This document shows, piece by piece, positions 16,293-25,090 of a stretch of 64,000 bases of DNA. Origin of the DNA: Ideonella sp. (GTDB taxonomy: Bacteria > Pseudomonadota > Gammaproteobacteria > Burkholderiales > Burkholderiaceae_C); assembly GCA_016721465.1 (NCBI GenBank), contig JADKIA010000003.1, positions 732,468 through 796,467 on the forward strand. The letters are read 5' to 3'. The position numbers and the translations under genes were made by a program. Numbering within the stretch: the first letter of the stretch is position 1; each line of letters opens with the position of its first letter. A model generated the notes under the pieces. That model was not told the origin of the DNA, did not search any database, and was given only the letters and a program-made list of their open reading frames with translations.

Positions 16293-17666
16293 ATGCCCAA
16301 GACCCTGATCGAACCCTTCCGCATCAAGAGCATCGAGCCCATCCGCATGACCACGCGCGCCGACCGCGAGCGCCTGCTGGCCGAGGCGAAGTTGAACGTG
16401 TTCAAGCTGCACGCCGAGGACGTGCTCATCGACTGGCTCACCGACTCGGGCACGGGCGCGATGAGCTCGCGCCAATGGGGCGCCATCATGGAAGGCGACG
16501 AGAGCTATGCCGGTGCGCGCAGCTTCTACCGCCTGCAGGCGGTGATCGAGGACATCACCGGCATGAAGCATTTCATCCCGACGCACCAGGGCCGCGCGGC
16601 CGAGAAGGTGCTGTTCACCGCCGTGTGCCAGCGCGGCGACCTGGTGCCCAACAACTGCCACTTCGACACCACGCGCGCCAACCTCGAGTACCTGGGCGTG
16701 GACGCACGCGACCTGGTCATCGCCGAAGGCCTGCAGCCGGCGCTGATCCACCCCTTCAAGGGCAACATCGATCTGGCCAAGGCCGAAGCCCTGTTGAAGG
16801 CCGAGGGCCACCGCATCCCCTTCGGCATGCTCACCGTCACCAACAACACCGGCGGCGGGCAGCCGGTGTCGATGGCCAACATCCGCGCCTATGCGGCGCT
16901 GCTCAAGGCGCATGGCAAGCCCTTCATCATGGACGTGTGCCGCTTCGCCGAGAACGCCATGTTCATCAAGCTGCGCGAGCCGGGCTACGAGAACACCAGC
17001 GTGCGCGACATTGCCAAGGAGATGTTCAGCCACGCCGATGGCGCGACGATGAGCGCCAAGAAGGACGCCATGGTCAACATCGGCGGCTTCATCGTGCTGC
17101 GCAGCGACGACTGGATGGACGCCGCACGCAACGTGCTGATCATGACCGAGGGCTTCCCCACCTACGGCGGCCTGGCCGGGCGCGATCTGGAAGCCATGGC
17201 CGTGGGACTGGAAGAGGGCCTGCAGGAGGACTACCTGCGCTACCGCCTGCGCACGGCCGAATACCTGGGCGAGCGACTGGACGAGGCCGGCATCGGCTTC
17301 GTCAAGCCCACTGGCGGCCACGCGGTGTACATCGACGCGCGCACCGTGCTGCCCGGCATGCCGGTGGCGCACTACCCCGCCTGGGCGCTGTGCAATGCGC
17401 TGTACCTGGAGGGCGGCATCCGCGGCGTGGAGATCGGCTCGGTGATGTTCGGCAAGCGCCTGGACGACGGCACCGAGACCTTCCACACGATGGAACTGGT
17501 GCGCCTGGCCTTTCCGCGCCGCATGTACACCCAATCGCACTTCGACTACGCGGCCGAGGTGATCGCCGAGGTCAAACAGAAGGCCTCGGCCATCCGCGGC
17601 GTGCGCATCACCAAGCAGCCCAAGTTCCTGCGGCACTTCACCTGCGAGTGCGATTGGGTGGGCTGA
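16293..17666 (+). CDS. tnaA: Tryptophanase (tryptophan indole-lyase)
   Basis: 457-residue PLP enzyme cleaving L-tryptophan to indole, pyruvate and ammonia. The PLP lysine lies in MSAKKD near residue 256. The close relative tyrosine phenol-lyase was considered. Three positions favour tryptophanase: FDTT (Asp, not Thr as in TPL), GVEIGS (Val/Ile, not the MERG Arg of TPL) and the C-terminal LRHFT (His, not Phe). Start 16293 has GGAG just upstream. The 216-base gap to divergent rdgC shows no obvious TnaC leader peptide. Confidence 0.87.
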   Translation: MPKTLIEPFRIKSIEPIRMTTRADRERLLAEAKLNVFKLHAEDVLIDWLTDSGTGAMSSRQWGAIMEGDESYAGARSFYRLQAVIEDITGMKHFIPTHQGRAAEKVLFTAVCQRGDLVPNNCHFDTTRANLEYLGVDARDLVIAEGLQPALIHPFKGNIDLAKAEALLKAEGHRIPFGMLTVTNNTGGGQPVSMANIRAYAALLKAHGKPFIMDVCRFAENAMFIKLREPGYENTSVRDIAKEMFSHADGATMSAKKDAMVNIGGFIVLRSDDWMDAARNVLIMTEGFPTYGGLAGRDLEAMAVGLEEGLQEDYLRYRLRTAEYLGERLDEAGIGFVKPTGGHAVYIDARTVLPGMPVAHYPAWALCNALYLEGGIRGVEIGSVMFGKRLDDGTETFHTMELVRLAFPRRMYTQSHFDYAAEVIAEVKQKASAIRGVRITKQPKFLRHFTCECDWVG

Positions 17667-17684
17667 GCGCCCGCCCTGGATGGC

Positions 17685-19283
17685 TCAGGCCGTGGCCGCT
17701 GCCGCTGCAGCTGCAGCTGCCACTGTCTGCGGCTGGCGCATCAGGTGATCGAACGCCCCCAGTGCCGCCTTGGCGCCGTCGCCGGTGGCGATGATGATCT
17801 GCTTGAAGGGCACGGTGGTCACGTCGCCCGCGGCGAACACGCCGGGCAGGCTGGTCTGGCCGCGCGGGTCCACCACGATCTCGCCCTGCCGCGAGAGCTC
17901 CAGCGTGCCCTGCAGCCAATCGGTGTTGGGCTGCAGGCCGATCTGCACGAACACGCCTTCCAGCCCGATGGTGCGGGATTGCCCAGTGGAGCGATCCCTG
18001 TAGACCAGCCCCGTGACCTGGCGTCCGTTGCCCTGGACCTCGGTGGTCTGGGCGCTGGTGACGATGCGCACGTTGGGCAGGCTCTCGAGCTTGTCCGTCA
18101 GCACCGCATCGGCGCGCAGCGCATCGGCATACTCCAGCAGCGTGACCTCGGAAGCGATGCCGGCCAGGTCGATGGCCGCTTCCACGCCCGAGTTTCCGCC
18201 GCCCACCACCGCCACGCGCTTGCCCTTGAATAGCGGGCCATCGCAGTGCGGACAATAGGCCACGCCTTTGTTGCGATAGGCTTGTTCGCCGGGCACGTTC
18301 AGCTCGCGCCAGCGCGCGCCGGTGGCGACGATCAGGCTGCGGGCCTTGAGCGTCGCGCCGCTGTCCAGCGCCAGCTCGATCAGGCCACCCGCCGATTGCG
18401 CCGGCTTCAGGCGCTTGACGCGCTGGGCGTTCATCACATCCACGTCGTAGCGGCGAACGTGCTGCTCCAGCGCAGCGGCGAACTTCGGCCCCTCGGTCTC
18501 GGGCACGGAGATGAAGTTCTCGATCGACAAGGTGTCCAGCACCTGCCCGCCAAAGCGCTCGGCGACGACACCGGTGCGGATGCCCTTGCGCGCTGCGTAG
18601 ATGGCGGCAGCCGCGCCGGCCGGGCCGCCGCCGACGACGAGCATGTCGTAGGGCTCGCGCTGGCTCAGGCGCACGGCGTCGCGCTGGGCGCGGCCGGTGT
18701 CCAGCCTGGCCACGATCTGCTCCACGCCCATGCGGCCCTGGCCGAAGGGCTGACCATTGAGGAACACGCTGGGCACGGCCATGATGTTGCGCTGCGCCAC
18801 TTCGTCGGGGAACAGCGCGCCATCGATGGCTTCGTGCGTGATGCGCGGGTTGAGCACCGCGAGCAGGTTCAAGGCCTGCACGACCTCCGGGCAGTTCTGG
18901 CAGCTGAGCGAGAGGTAGGTCTCGAAGTGCAGCGGCCCCTCGATGTCGCGGATCTGCTCGATGAGATCGGCGTCCACCTTGGGCGGGTGGCCGCCCACCT
19001 GCAACAACGCCAGGACCAGCGAGCTGAACTCGTGGCCCATCGGCAGGCCGGCGAATCGGACGCGGGCGGGCTCGTCGTTGCCGGCGATGCCGAACGAGGG
19101 CACGCGCTCGCCATCATCGATCTCGCGCACCGCCACCAGCGCGGACGGCGAGGCGACATCGGCGAGCAGCACGCGCATGTCGCGCGAGGCCTGGCTGTGG
19201 TCGAGCGTGGCCACCAGCTCGATGGGCCGCTGGAGCTTCTCGAGGTAGGTCTTGAGTTGGGCCTGGAGCTTGGCGTCGAGCAT
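17685..19283 (-). CDS. ahpF: Alkyl hydroperoxide reductase flavoprotein subunit AhpF
   Basis: 532-residue NADH-dependent disulfide reductase that regenerates AhpC. The N-terminal tandem thioredoxin-like part contains the CQNC redox pair (near residue 129). The flavoprotein part has the FAD motif VVGGGPAGAAAA, the second redox pair CPHC, an NAD-binding GGGNSG and the C-terminal FAD motif GVFAAGDVTTVP. A poly-Ala tail ends the protein. ATG 19283 lies 47 bases after ahpC, forming the ahpCF operon. Confidence 0.96.
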   Translation of the reverse strand: MLDAKLQAQLKTYLEKLQRPIELVATLDHSQASRDMRVLLADVASPSALVAVREIDDGERVPSFGIAGNDEPARVRFAGLPMGHEFSSLVLALLQVGGHPPKVDADLIEQIRDIEGPLHFETYLSLSCQNCPEVVQALNLLAVLNPRITHEAIDGALFPDEVAQRNIMAVPSVFLNGQPFGQGRMGVEQIVARLDTGRAQRDAVRLSQREPYDMLVVGGGPAGAAAAIYAARKGIRTGVVAERFGGQVLDTLSIENFISVPETEGPKFAAALEQHVRRYDVDVMNAQRVKRLKPAQSAGGLIELALDSGATLKARSLIVATGARWRELNVPGEQAYRNKGVAYCPHCDGPLFKGKRVAVVGGGNSGVEAAIDLAGIASEVTLLEYADALRADAVLTDKLESLPNVRIVTSAQTTEVQGNGRQVTGLVYRDRSTGQSRTIGLEGVFVQIGLQPNTDWLQGTLELSRQGEIVVDPRGQTSLPGVFAAGDVTTVPFKQIIIATGDGAKAALGAFDHLMRQPQTVAAAAAAAAATA

Positions 19284-19330
19284 GGTGGTGGGTGTCCTTC
19301 GATGACTTGGAACGTTTCGGCTCGGGTGGC

Positions 19331-19894
19331 TCAGATCTTGCCGATCAGGTCGAGCGACGGCGCCAGCGTTTCGGCACCCGGCGTCCACTTGGCGGGGCAG
19401 ACTTCGCCCGGGTGGGCCGCCACGTACTGCGCGGCCTGCACCTTGCGCAGCAACTCCTTGGCGTCGCGGCCGATGCCGTCGTCGTTGATCTCGATGATCT
19501 TGATCTGGCCTTCGGGGTTGATCACGAAGGTGCCGCGCTGCGCCAGACCCTCTTCCTCGATCATCACGCCGAAGCCGCGGCTGATCTTGCCGTTGGGGTC
19601 GGCCAGCATCGGGTAGCGGATCTTGCCGATGGTGTCGGAGGTGTCGTGCCAGGCCTTGTGCGTGAACTGGGTGTCGGTGGACACGCTGTAGATCTCCACC
19701 CCCAGCGACTTGAAGGTGGCGTGGTGGTCGGCCAGATCGCCCAATTCGGTCGGACACACGAAGGTGAAGTCGGCGGGGTAAAAGAAGACCACGCTCCACT
19801 GGCCGCGCAGGGTGGCATCGGTGATCTCGATGAATTGGCCGTTCTGGTACGCGGTGGCCTTGAACGACGGGACGGTGGTGTTGATGAGGGACAA
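19331..19894 (-). CDS. ahpC: Alkyl hydroperoxide reductase peroxiredoxin AhpC (TTG start)
   Basis: 187-residue 2-Cys peroxiredoxin reducing peroxides. The TTG at 19894 aligns with the first residue of E. coli AhpC (SLINT follows) and gives exactly the family length; AGGAG lies seven bases upstream. The peroxidatic Cys is in FVCPTE (about residue 47) and the resolving Cys in GEVCPAKW (about 166). It is the first gene of ahpCF, divergent from the importer genes at 20.2 kb. Confidence 0.96.
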   Translation of the reverse strand: MSLINTTVPSFKATAYQNGQFIEITDATLRGQWSVVFFYPADFTFVCPTELGDLADHHATFKSLGVEIYSVSTDTQFTHKAWHDTSDTIGKIRYPMLADPNGKISRGFGVMIEEEGLAQRGTFVINPEGQIKIIEINDDGIGRDAKELLRKVQAAQYVAAHPGEVCPAKWTPGAETLAPSLDLIGKI

Positions 19895-19901
19895 GGGGTT
19901 T

Positions 19902-19906
19902 CTCCT
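19902..19906 (-). promoter_or_regulatory. Ribosome-binding site fixing the ahpC TTG start
   Basis: AGGAG on the minus strand ends seven bases before the TTG at 19894, supporting that rare start codon. Confidence 0.75.
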
Positions 19907-19940
19907 GTTGGGGCTGGATTGAATCGGAACAGGACGAATG

Positions 19941-19964
19941 CTATCGATGTTAATTGAGCGATAG
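19941..19964. promoter_or_regulatory. Inverted repeat upstream of ahpC (possible OxyR-type site)
   Basis: CTATCG (19941-19946) and CGATAG (19959-19964) frame a 12-base AT-rich spacer about 50 bases before ahpC. OxyR contacts ATAG/CTAT quarter-sites, but the spacing here is not the standard N7, so another LysR-type site is equally possible. The rest of 19895-20159 carries no gene that I can support. Confidence 0.35.
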
Positions 19965-20159
19965 GTTTGATTGAATTGATGGCGGCCATTGCCACGACCT
20001 ATGGCCGGCGACCGACACGGCGGCGACACCCGTGCGACAACGGGCCTCCGCGTTTGCCCGCTTGCGAGGTGCAGGACGGTTGCCAATACTGCGAGCAGAC
20101 CGTTGTTTCCCCGGGCAAGGCGATTGGCCTGCCGCCCCAGAAGAAGAGCTTTCCAAGTC

Positions 20160-21032
20160 GTGCGCGCATCGGCCGCTGTCCCCTTCGCATCCACCGCTGA
20201 AGCCACCGTCGCCGCCCCGGTGTTGCAGATCGAGGGCGTGACGCTGGCCTTTGGCGGCGTGCGGGCCTTGAATGGCGTGAGCTTGAGCGTGGCGCCGGGC
20301 TCCATCACCTCGGTGATCGGGCCCAATGGTGCGGGCAAGACCTCGCTGTTCAACACCATTTCGGGCTTCTATCGCCCCAAGGCGGGCTCGATCGTGTTCG
20401 AGGGCCAGGACATCACGCAGCGTCCCGCGCCGCAGCGGGCCAAGCTCGGTCTGGCGCGCAGCTTCCAGAACATCGCGCTGTTCCGCGGCATGACGGTGCT
20501 GGACAACATCAAGCTCGGCCGCCACGTGCACTTGAAGACCAACCTGTTGCAGGCGCTGGTCTATGCCGGCGCAGCGCGGCGCGAAGAGGCCGCGCTGCGC
20601 GCCGACATCGAAGAGCGCATCATCGATTTCCTCGAGATCGACCACATCCGCCATGCCTCGGTGGCCGCCTTGCCCTACGGCCTGCAAAAGCGCGTGGAGA
20701 TGGCCCGCGCCCTGGCCATGCAACCCAAGGTGCTGATGCTGGACGAGCCCGTGGCCGGCATGAACCGCGAGGAAACCGAGGACATGGCGCGCTTCATCCT
20801 CGACGTGCGCGACGAGTGGGGCATCACCGTGCTGATGGTGGAGCACGACATGGGCATGGTGATGGACCTGTCCGACCACGTGGTGGTGCTGAACTTCGGC
20901 GAGGTGATTGCGCGAGGCACGCCGAAGGAAGTGCAGGACAACCCGGAAGTGGTGAAAGCCTACCTGGGTTCTGGCGATGTCGCGCAAATGCGCCAGCAAC
21001 TCACCGCCTCCTCTGCGGGGAGGCCCGCGTGA
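20160..21032 (+). CDS. Branched-chain-type ABC importer ATP-binding protein (LivG-like)
   Basis: About 290 residues; a high-affinity uptake ATPase. Walker A GPNGAGKTS, a long helical insert before the signature typical of LivG, signature region LPYGLQKRVEMARAL, Walker B VLMLDEPVAGM and switch MVEHDM. The start is uncertain: the frame is open back to 19989, but conserved sequence begins at VLQIEGVTLAFGG. GTG 20160 or GTG 20220 are the candidates. Its stop overlaps the GTG of the permease gene. It is the first gene of a six-gene operon with a ligase, suggesting carboxylate uptake. Confidence 0.85.
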   Translation: MRASAAVPFASTAEATVAAPVLQIEGVTLAFGGVRALNGVSLSVAPGSITSVIGPNGAGKTSLFNTISGFYRPKAGSIVFEGQDITQRPAPQRAKLGLARSFQNIALFRGMTVLDNIKLGRHVHLKTNLLQALVYAGAARREEAALRADIEERIIDFLEIDHIRHASVAALPYGLQKRVEMARALAMQPKVLMLDEPVAGMNREETEDMARFILDVRDEWGITVLMVEHDMGMVMDLSDHVVVLNFGEVIARGTPKEVQDNPEVVKAYLGSGDVAQMRQQLTASSAGRPA

Positions 21033-21919
21033 ACGAGGGGTTTGACTGGTTGTTCCTGGCCGAGATTTCGCTGGCTGGGCTGGGCAGCGGTGGCCTGCTG
21101 GCGCTGGCTGGGCTGGCGCTGGTGATCATCTACAAGGCCACGCGCGTGGTGAACCTGGCCATCGGCGAGATGCTGATGATGTCGGCCTACCTGTTCTTCG
21201 CGCTCACCGCCACGATGAACCTGCCGGTGTGGCTGGCCATCGGGGCCACGATCGTCGGCAGCGGTGTGCTGGGGGCGCTGATCGAGCGCACGATGATCCG
21301 CCCCATGCTGGGCGAATCGCCGATCTCCACCTTCATGGTCACGGTGGGGCTTTCGTCGGTGCTGGTGGGCCTGGTCGAGCTCATATGGACGGCCGACCCG
21401 CGCCGCCTGCCCGAATTCATGCCCACCGATCCGGTGCTGCTGGGCCCGGCCATGGTGGCGCCCAAGGTGTTCTACGGTTTCCTGGTCACGGCGCTGCTGA
21501 TCGCGGTGGTGCTGCTGGTGTTCCGCACCTGGCGCGGCGGCGTCGCGCTGCGCGCCACGGCCGCGGACCAGGCGGCGGCGTATTCGATGGGCATCAACGT
21601 GCCGCGGGTGTTTTCGCTGTCGTGGACGGTGGCCGCGATGATTGCGGCGGTGGCCGGCATCGTCGTGGGTGCGATCGGCGGCATCTCGTCCACCATGGGC
21701 GTGTTCGGCCTGTCGACGCTGGTGGTGGTGATCGTGGGCGGGCTGGACAGCGTGTTGGGTGCCTTGATTGGTGGCCTGCTGGTGGGCCTGGTGGAGGCCT
21801 GGGCCGGCGCCTACCTGGGCGGCGAGTACAAGGTGATCGCCACCTTCTCGCTGCTGCTGCTGGTGCTGCTGGTGCGGCCCTACGGCCTGTTCGGCACGCA
21901 CGACATCGAGAGGTTGTAG
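21029..21919 (+). CDS. Branched-chain-type ABC importer permease (LivH-like)
   Basis: 296-residue inner-membrane permease from a GTG that overlaps the preceding stop (GTGA). It has about eight hydrophobic helices. The segments YKATRVVNLAIGEMLM and GGLDSVLGALIGG match the LivH family. The C-terminus RPYGLFG is also family-typical. Pairs with the LivM-like permease that follows six bases later. Confidence 0.9.
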   Translation: MNEGFDWLFLAEISLAGLGSGGLLALAGLALVIIYKATRVVNLAIGEMLMMSAYLFFALTATMNLPVWLAIGATIVGSGVLGALIERTMIRPMLGESPISTFMVTVGLSSVLVGLVELIWTADPRRLPEFMPTDPVLLGPAMVAPKVFYGFLVTALLIAVVLLVFRTWRGGVALRATAADQAAAYSMGINVPRVFSLSWTVAAMIAAVAGIVVGAIGGISSTMGVFGLSTLVVVIVGGLDSVLGALIGGLLVGLVEAWAGAYLGGEYKVIATFSLLLLVLLVRPYGLFGTHDIERL

Positions 21920-21925
21920 CCAGCC

Positions 21926-22963
21926 ATGCGCATCGGTGCTGCCAAGCAAAGCTACGTCGACGACGCGGCGCTGTTCGACACGCGCACGCAGCGCATTTGG
22001 CTGGGATTGGCGGCGCTGGCGCTGTGCGCCTTCCCGTTGGCGGCGAACGAATACTGGCTGTACCTGGCCTGCCTGATCGCCATCAACGTGGCCAGTGCCT
22101 GCGGCCTGAACATCCTCACCGGCTACACCGGCCTGGTCAGCCTGGGGCAGGCCGCTTTCATGGGACTGGGCGCCTACACGGTGGCGGTGATGGAGACACG
22201 GCTGGGCACGCCCTTCGCGCTGAACCTGCTGGCCGCGGGCCTGGTGGCCATGCTCGGCGGCGTGGTCGTGGGCATCCCCTCGCTGCGCGTCAAGGGCCTG
22301 TACCTGGCCATCTCCACCATCGCCGCCTCGGTGCTGGCGCATTTCCTGTTCGCCAACCTCAAGCTCACCGGCGGAACGGCCGGGTTGTCGCTGCCGCCGG
22401 CGCGGTTCTTTGGCCTGTCGCTGGACACGTCCTTCCGGCTTTATTGGCTCATCGTGCCGCTGGCCGTGCTGATGCTGCTGGGCGCGGCCAACCTGTTCCG
22501 CACGCGCATCGGGCGGGCCTTCATCGCCATCCGCGATCGCGACATCTCGGCCGAAGTGCTGGGCATCCCGCTGCTGCGCTACAAGCTGATGTCCTTCGGG
22601 CTGTCGTCGTTCTATGCTGGCGTGGCGGGGGGGCTGTGGGCCTACTTCTTCCGCGTGGTCACGCCGGAGAGCTTTCCGCTCATCATGAGCATCTTTTTCC
22701 TGGCCGCCATCATCGTGGGCGGCATGGGCAGCATCCTGGGTTGCATTCTCGGCGCGGTGTTCATGACGCTGGTGCCCGAGTTGCTCAAGCTCGTCGTCGG
22801 CTGGCTGCCCATGTCGGCCAACGCCACCCTGGTGCTGTCGCCGGTGCGCACCATCGTGTTTGGCGCGCTGATCATCGGCTTTCTCATTTTCGAGCCGCAC
22901 GGACTGGCTGAAATGTGGCGCCGCGTGCGGCGCTATTTCCACCTCTGGCCTTTCCGCACCTGA
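21926..22963 (+). CDS. Branched-chain-type ABC importer permease (LivM-like)
   Basis: 345-residue inner-membrane permease. The LivM hallmark GYTGLVSLGQAAFMGLGAY and the cytoplasmic RVKGLYLAISTIA motif are present, with about nine to ten helices. Its last residues (RRYFHLWPF) are basic. It is followed after 39 bases, including a strong AAGGAGA ribosome site, by the binding-protein gene. Confidence 0.9.
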   Translation: MRIGAAKQSYVDDAALFDTRTQRIWLGLAALALCAFPLAANEYWLYLACLIAINVASACGLNILTGYTGLVSLGQAAFMGLGAYTVAVMETRLGTPFALNLLAAGLVAMLGGVVVGIPSLRVKGLYLAISTIAASVLAHFLFANLKLTGGTAGLSLPPARFFGLSLDTSFRLYWLIVPLAVLMLLGAANLFRTRIGRAFIAIRDRDISAEVLGIPLLRYKLMSFGLSSFYAGVAGGLWAYFFRVVTPESFPLIMSIFFLAAIIVGGMGSILGCILGAVFMTLVPELLKLVVGWLPMSANATLVLSPVRTIVFGALIIGFLIFEPHGLAEMWRRVRRYFHLWPFRT

Positions 22964-23002
22964 GCGGCAGCTGATTCCCCCCACCTCTCAAAGGAGACCT
23001 TC

Positions 23003-24178
23003 ATGAGCATTCAACGCCGTTCCGTGCTTTCTGCCGTCGCGCTCGCCGCCTCGGCCCTTGCCACCACCGGCAGCGCCTGGGCGCAGGCCGAGGACATCGT
23101 GCTCGGCGGCTCGATCCCGATGACGGGCGTCTTCGCCTTCGCCGGCATCGGCGTGAACGCCGGCATCCAGGACTACGTGAAGATCGTCAACGACGCGGGG
23201 GGCATCAAGGGCCGCAAGCTGCGCTACGTGCCCGAGGACACCGGCTACAAGGTCGACGCGTCGGTGGCGGCCTTCAAGAAGATCACCAGCCAGAACAAGG
23301 TGCACCTGTACTACGGCGACTCCACCGGCTTTGCCAAGACCATCAACCCCGAGCTCGAGCGCTCGGGCCAGATCCTGATGGCCGGCGCCAGCTTTGCCAC
23401 CGAGATCAACGACCCGAAGAAGTACCCCTACCAATTCCTGGTGGGCCCGGACTACACCGAGATGATCGGCATCCTGCTCAAGCACATCGCCAAGGTGAAG
23501 CCGGGCGCGAAGCTGGCCTTCGTCTACTCCGACAGCGAGTTCGGCCGGGACCCGATCGACGAGAGCCGGGCCGGTGCCAAGAAGCTGGGCCTGACCGTGG
23601 CGGTTGAGATCATGACGCCACCGGGCAGCGTGGATGTCTCGGGCGAGGTGATCAAGCTGCGCCGGGCCGACCCGGACTTCACCATCTTCCACGGCTACGT
23701 GCTGGCGCCGATCCCCGAGTTCGTGATCCAGGCCAAGAAGCTGGGCATGAAGAGCCAGTTCATGGGCACGTTCTGGACCATGGACAACTCGATGGTGATG
23801 AAGATGGGCGAGGCCGCCGACGGCTTCATGGGCGTGATGCCGTTCCGCTACTACTACGACACCGAGGGCAAGTCGCCGATGCTGGACAAGATCCGCGCCC
23901 TGCACCCCAACGAGTACCAGAGCGCGCCCTACATGCAGGGCTTCCTCACCGCGATGCTGATGACCGAGGCCGCCAAGCGCACGCTTGATGCTGGCAAGCC
24001 GCTGGACGGCAAGAACCTGAAGGCCGCGCTCAACACGATCAAGAACTTCGACACCGGCGGCATCATCGGCACGCCCATCACCATCAAGGGCAATTCCATC
24101 CCCGTGGGGCGCATCTACAAGGCCGATGTGAAGCAGCAGAAGATGCTGCCGGCCTCGGACTGGATCACGCTGGAGTAG
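23003..24178 (+). CDS. ABC importer periplasmic substrate-binding protein (LivK-like)
   Basis: 391-residue type I periplasmic binding protein. A signal peptide ends near AWAQA, then the family N-terminus IVLGGSIPMTGVFAFAG. The ligand is not evident: the pairing with an acyl-CoA ligase gene suggests an aromatic or aliphatic carboxylate rather than an amino acid. The sequence shows an unbroken periplasmic-binding fold with YGDSTG and VGPDYTEM loops lining the likely cleft. Same operon as the two ATPases and two permeases. Confidence 0.87.
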   Translation: MSIQRRSVLSAVALAASALATTGSAWAQAEDIVLGGSIPMTGVFAFAGIGVNAGIQDYVKIVNDAGGIKGRKLRYVPEDTGYKVDASVAAFKKITSQNKVHLYYGDSTGFAKTINPELERSGQILMAGASFATEINDPKKYPYQFLVGPDYTEMIGILLKHIAKVKPGAKLAFVYSDSEFGRDPIDESRAGAKKLGLTVAVEIMTPPGSVDVSGEVIKLRRADPDFTIFHGYVLAPIPEFVIQAKKLGMKSQFMGTFWTMDNSMVMKMGEAADGFMGVMPFRYYYDTEGKSPMLDKIRALHPNEYQSAPYMQGFLTAMLMTEAAKRTLDAGKPLDGKNLKAALNTIKNFDTGGIIGTPITIKGNSIPVGRIYKADVKQQKMLPASDWITLE

Positions 24179-24184
24179 GCCGCG

Positions 24185-25033
24185 ATGGGCAACGCAGCGG
24201 GCGAGCCCGGCCGCGGGCCGTCCCAGGGCGCCGGCATGATCCTCGAAATCAACAACATCGAGGTCGTGTACAACAAGGTCGTGCAGGTGCTGCGCGGCCT
24301 GTCGCTGTCCGTGCCGCGCGGCCAGGTGGTGGCGCTGCTGGGCAGCAACGGGGCGGGCAAGAGCACCACGCTGAAGGCGGTGTCGGGCCTGCTGGCGCTG
24401 GAAGACGGCGAGATGCCCAAGGGCCAGGTCCACTTCGACGGCGCCACCACGGCGCGGCGCGGGCCGCACGAGCTGGTGCGTTCGGGGCTGTTCCACGTGA
24501 TGGAGGGCCGCCATGTCTTCGAAGACCTCACGGTGGAAGAGAACCTGGTGGCGGCCACCTACGCCCTGACCGGGCGCGTGGCGGCCAAGGCCGATTTCGA
24601 TCTGGTGTACGGGTACTTCCCGCGTTTGCACGAGCGCAGCCGCAGCCTGGCCGGCTACTTGTCGGGTGGCGAACAGCAGATGCTGGCCATCGGCCGGGCG
24701 CTCATCGCGCAACCCAAGTTGATGCTGCTCGACGAACCCTCGCTGGGCCTGTCGCCCGTGCTGGTGGAGAGCATCTTCGGCATCATTGCCCGCATCAATG
24801 CCGAGCAGGGCGTGTCCATGCTGCTGGTGGAGCAGAACGCCTCGGTGGCATTGGCCATCGCGCACTATGGCTACATCATGGAAACCGGCAAGGTGGTGAT
24901 CGACGGCACGGCCGAGAAGCTCTCGGCCGACGCCGACGTGCGCGAGTTCTACCTCGGCACCGGTGCGGCCGGTGGCCACCGGAGCTACCGTGATCTCAAG
25001 CACTACAAGCGCCGCAAGCGTTGGCTGTCATGA
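24185..25033 (+). CDS. Branched-chain-type ABC importer ATP-binding protein (LivF-like)
   Basis: 282 residues from ATG 24185; conserved sequence starts at MILEINNIEVVYNKV, so ATG 24236 is a possible alternative start. Walker A is GSNGAGKST, signature LSGGEQQMLAIGRAL, Walker B LMLLDEPSLGLSP. The basic C-terminal tail (YRDLKHYKRRKRW) recurs in LivF proteins encoded beside acyl-CoA ligases. The ligase gene follows after 57 bases. Confidence 0.88.
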   Translation: MGNAAGEPGRGPSQGAGMILEINNIEVVYNKVVQVLRGLSLSVPRGQVVALLGSNGAGKSTTLKAVSGLLALEDGEMPKGQVHFDGATTARRGPHELVRSGLFHVMEGRHVFEDLTVEENLVAATYALTGRVAAKADFDLVYGYFPRLHERSRSLAGYLSGGEQQMLAIGRALIAQPKLMLLDEPSLGLSPVLVESIFGIIARINAEQGVSMLLVEQNASVALAIAHYGYIMETGKVVIDGTAEKLSADADVREFYLGTGAAGGHRSYRDLKHYKRRKRWLS

Positions 25034-25090
25034 GCGCGCCGGGCCGCTCCAAGCGCTCATCCCGCAGCGCGCAGCGCGGAGGGTCGGACA

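Noticed and set aside
16293..17666. Tyrosine phenol-lyase
   Set aside because: Substrate-defining positions (FDTT, GVEIGS, LRHFT) match tryptophanase, not TPL.
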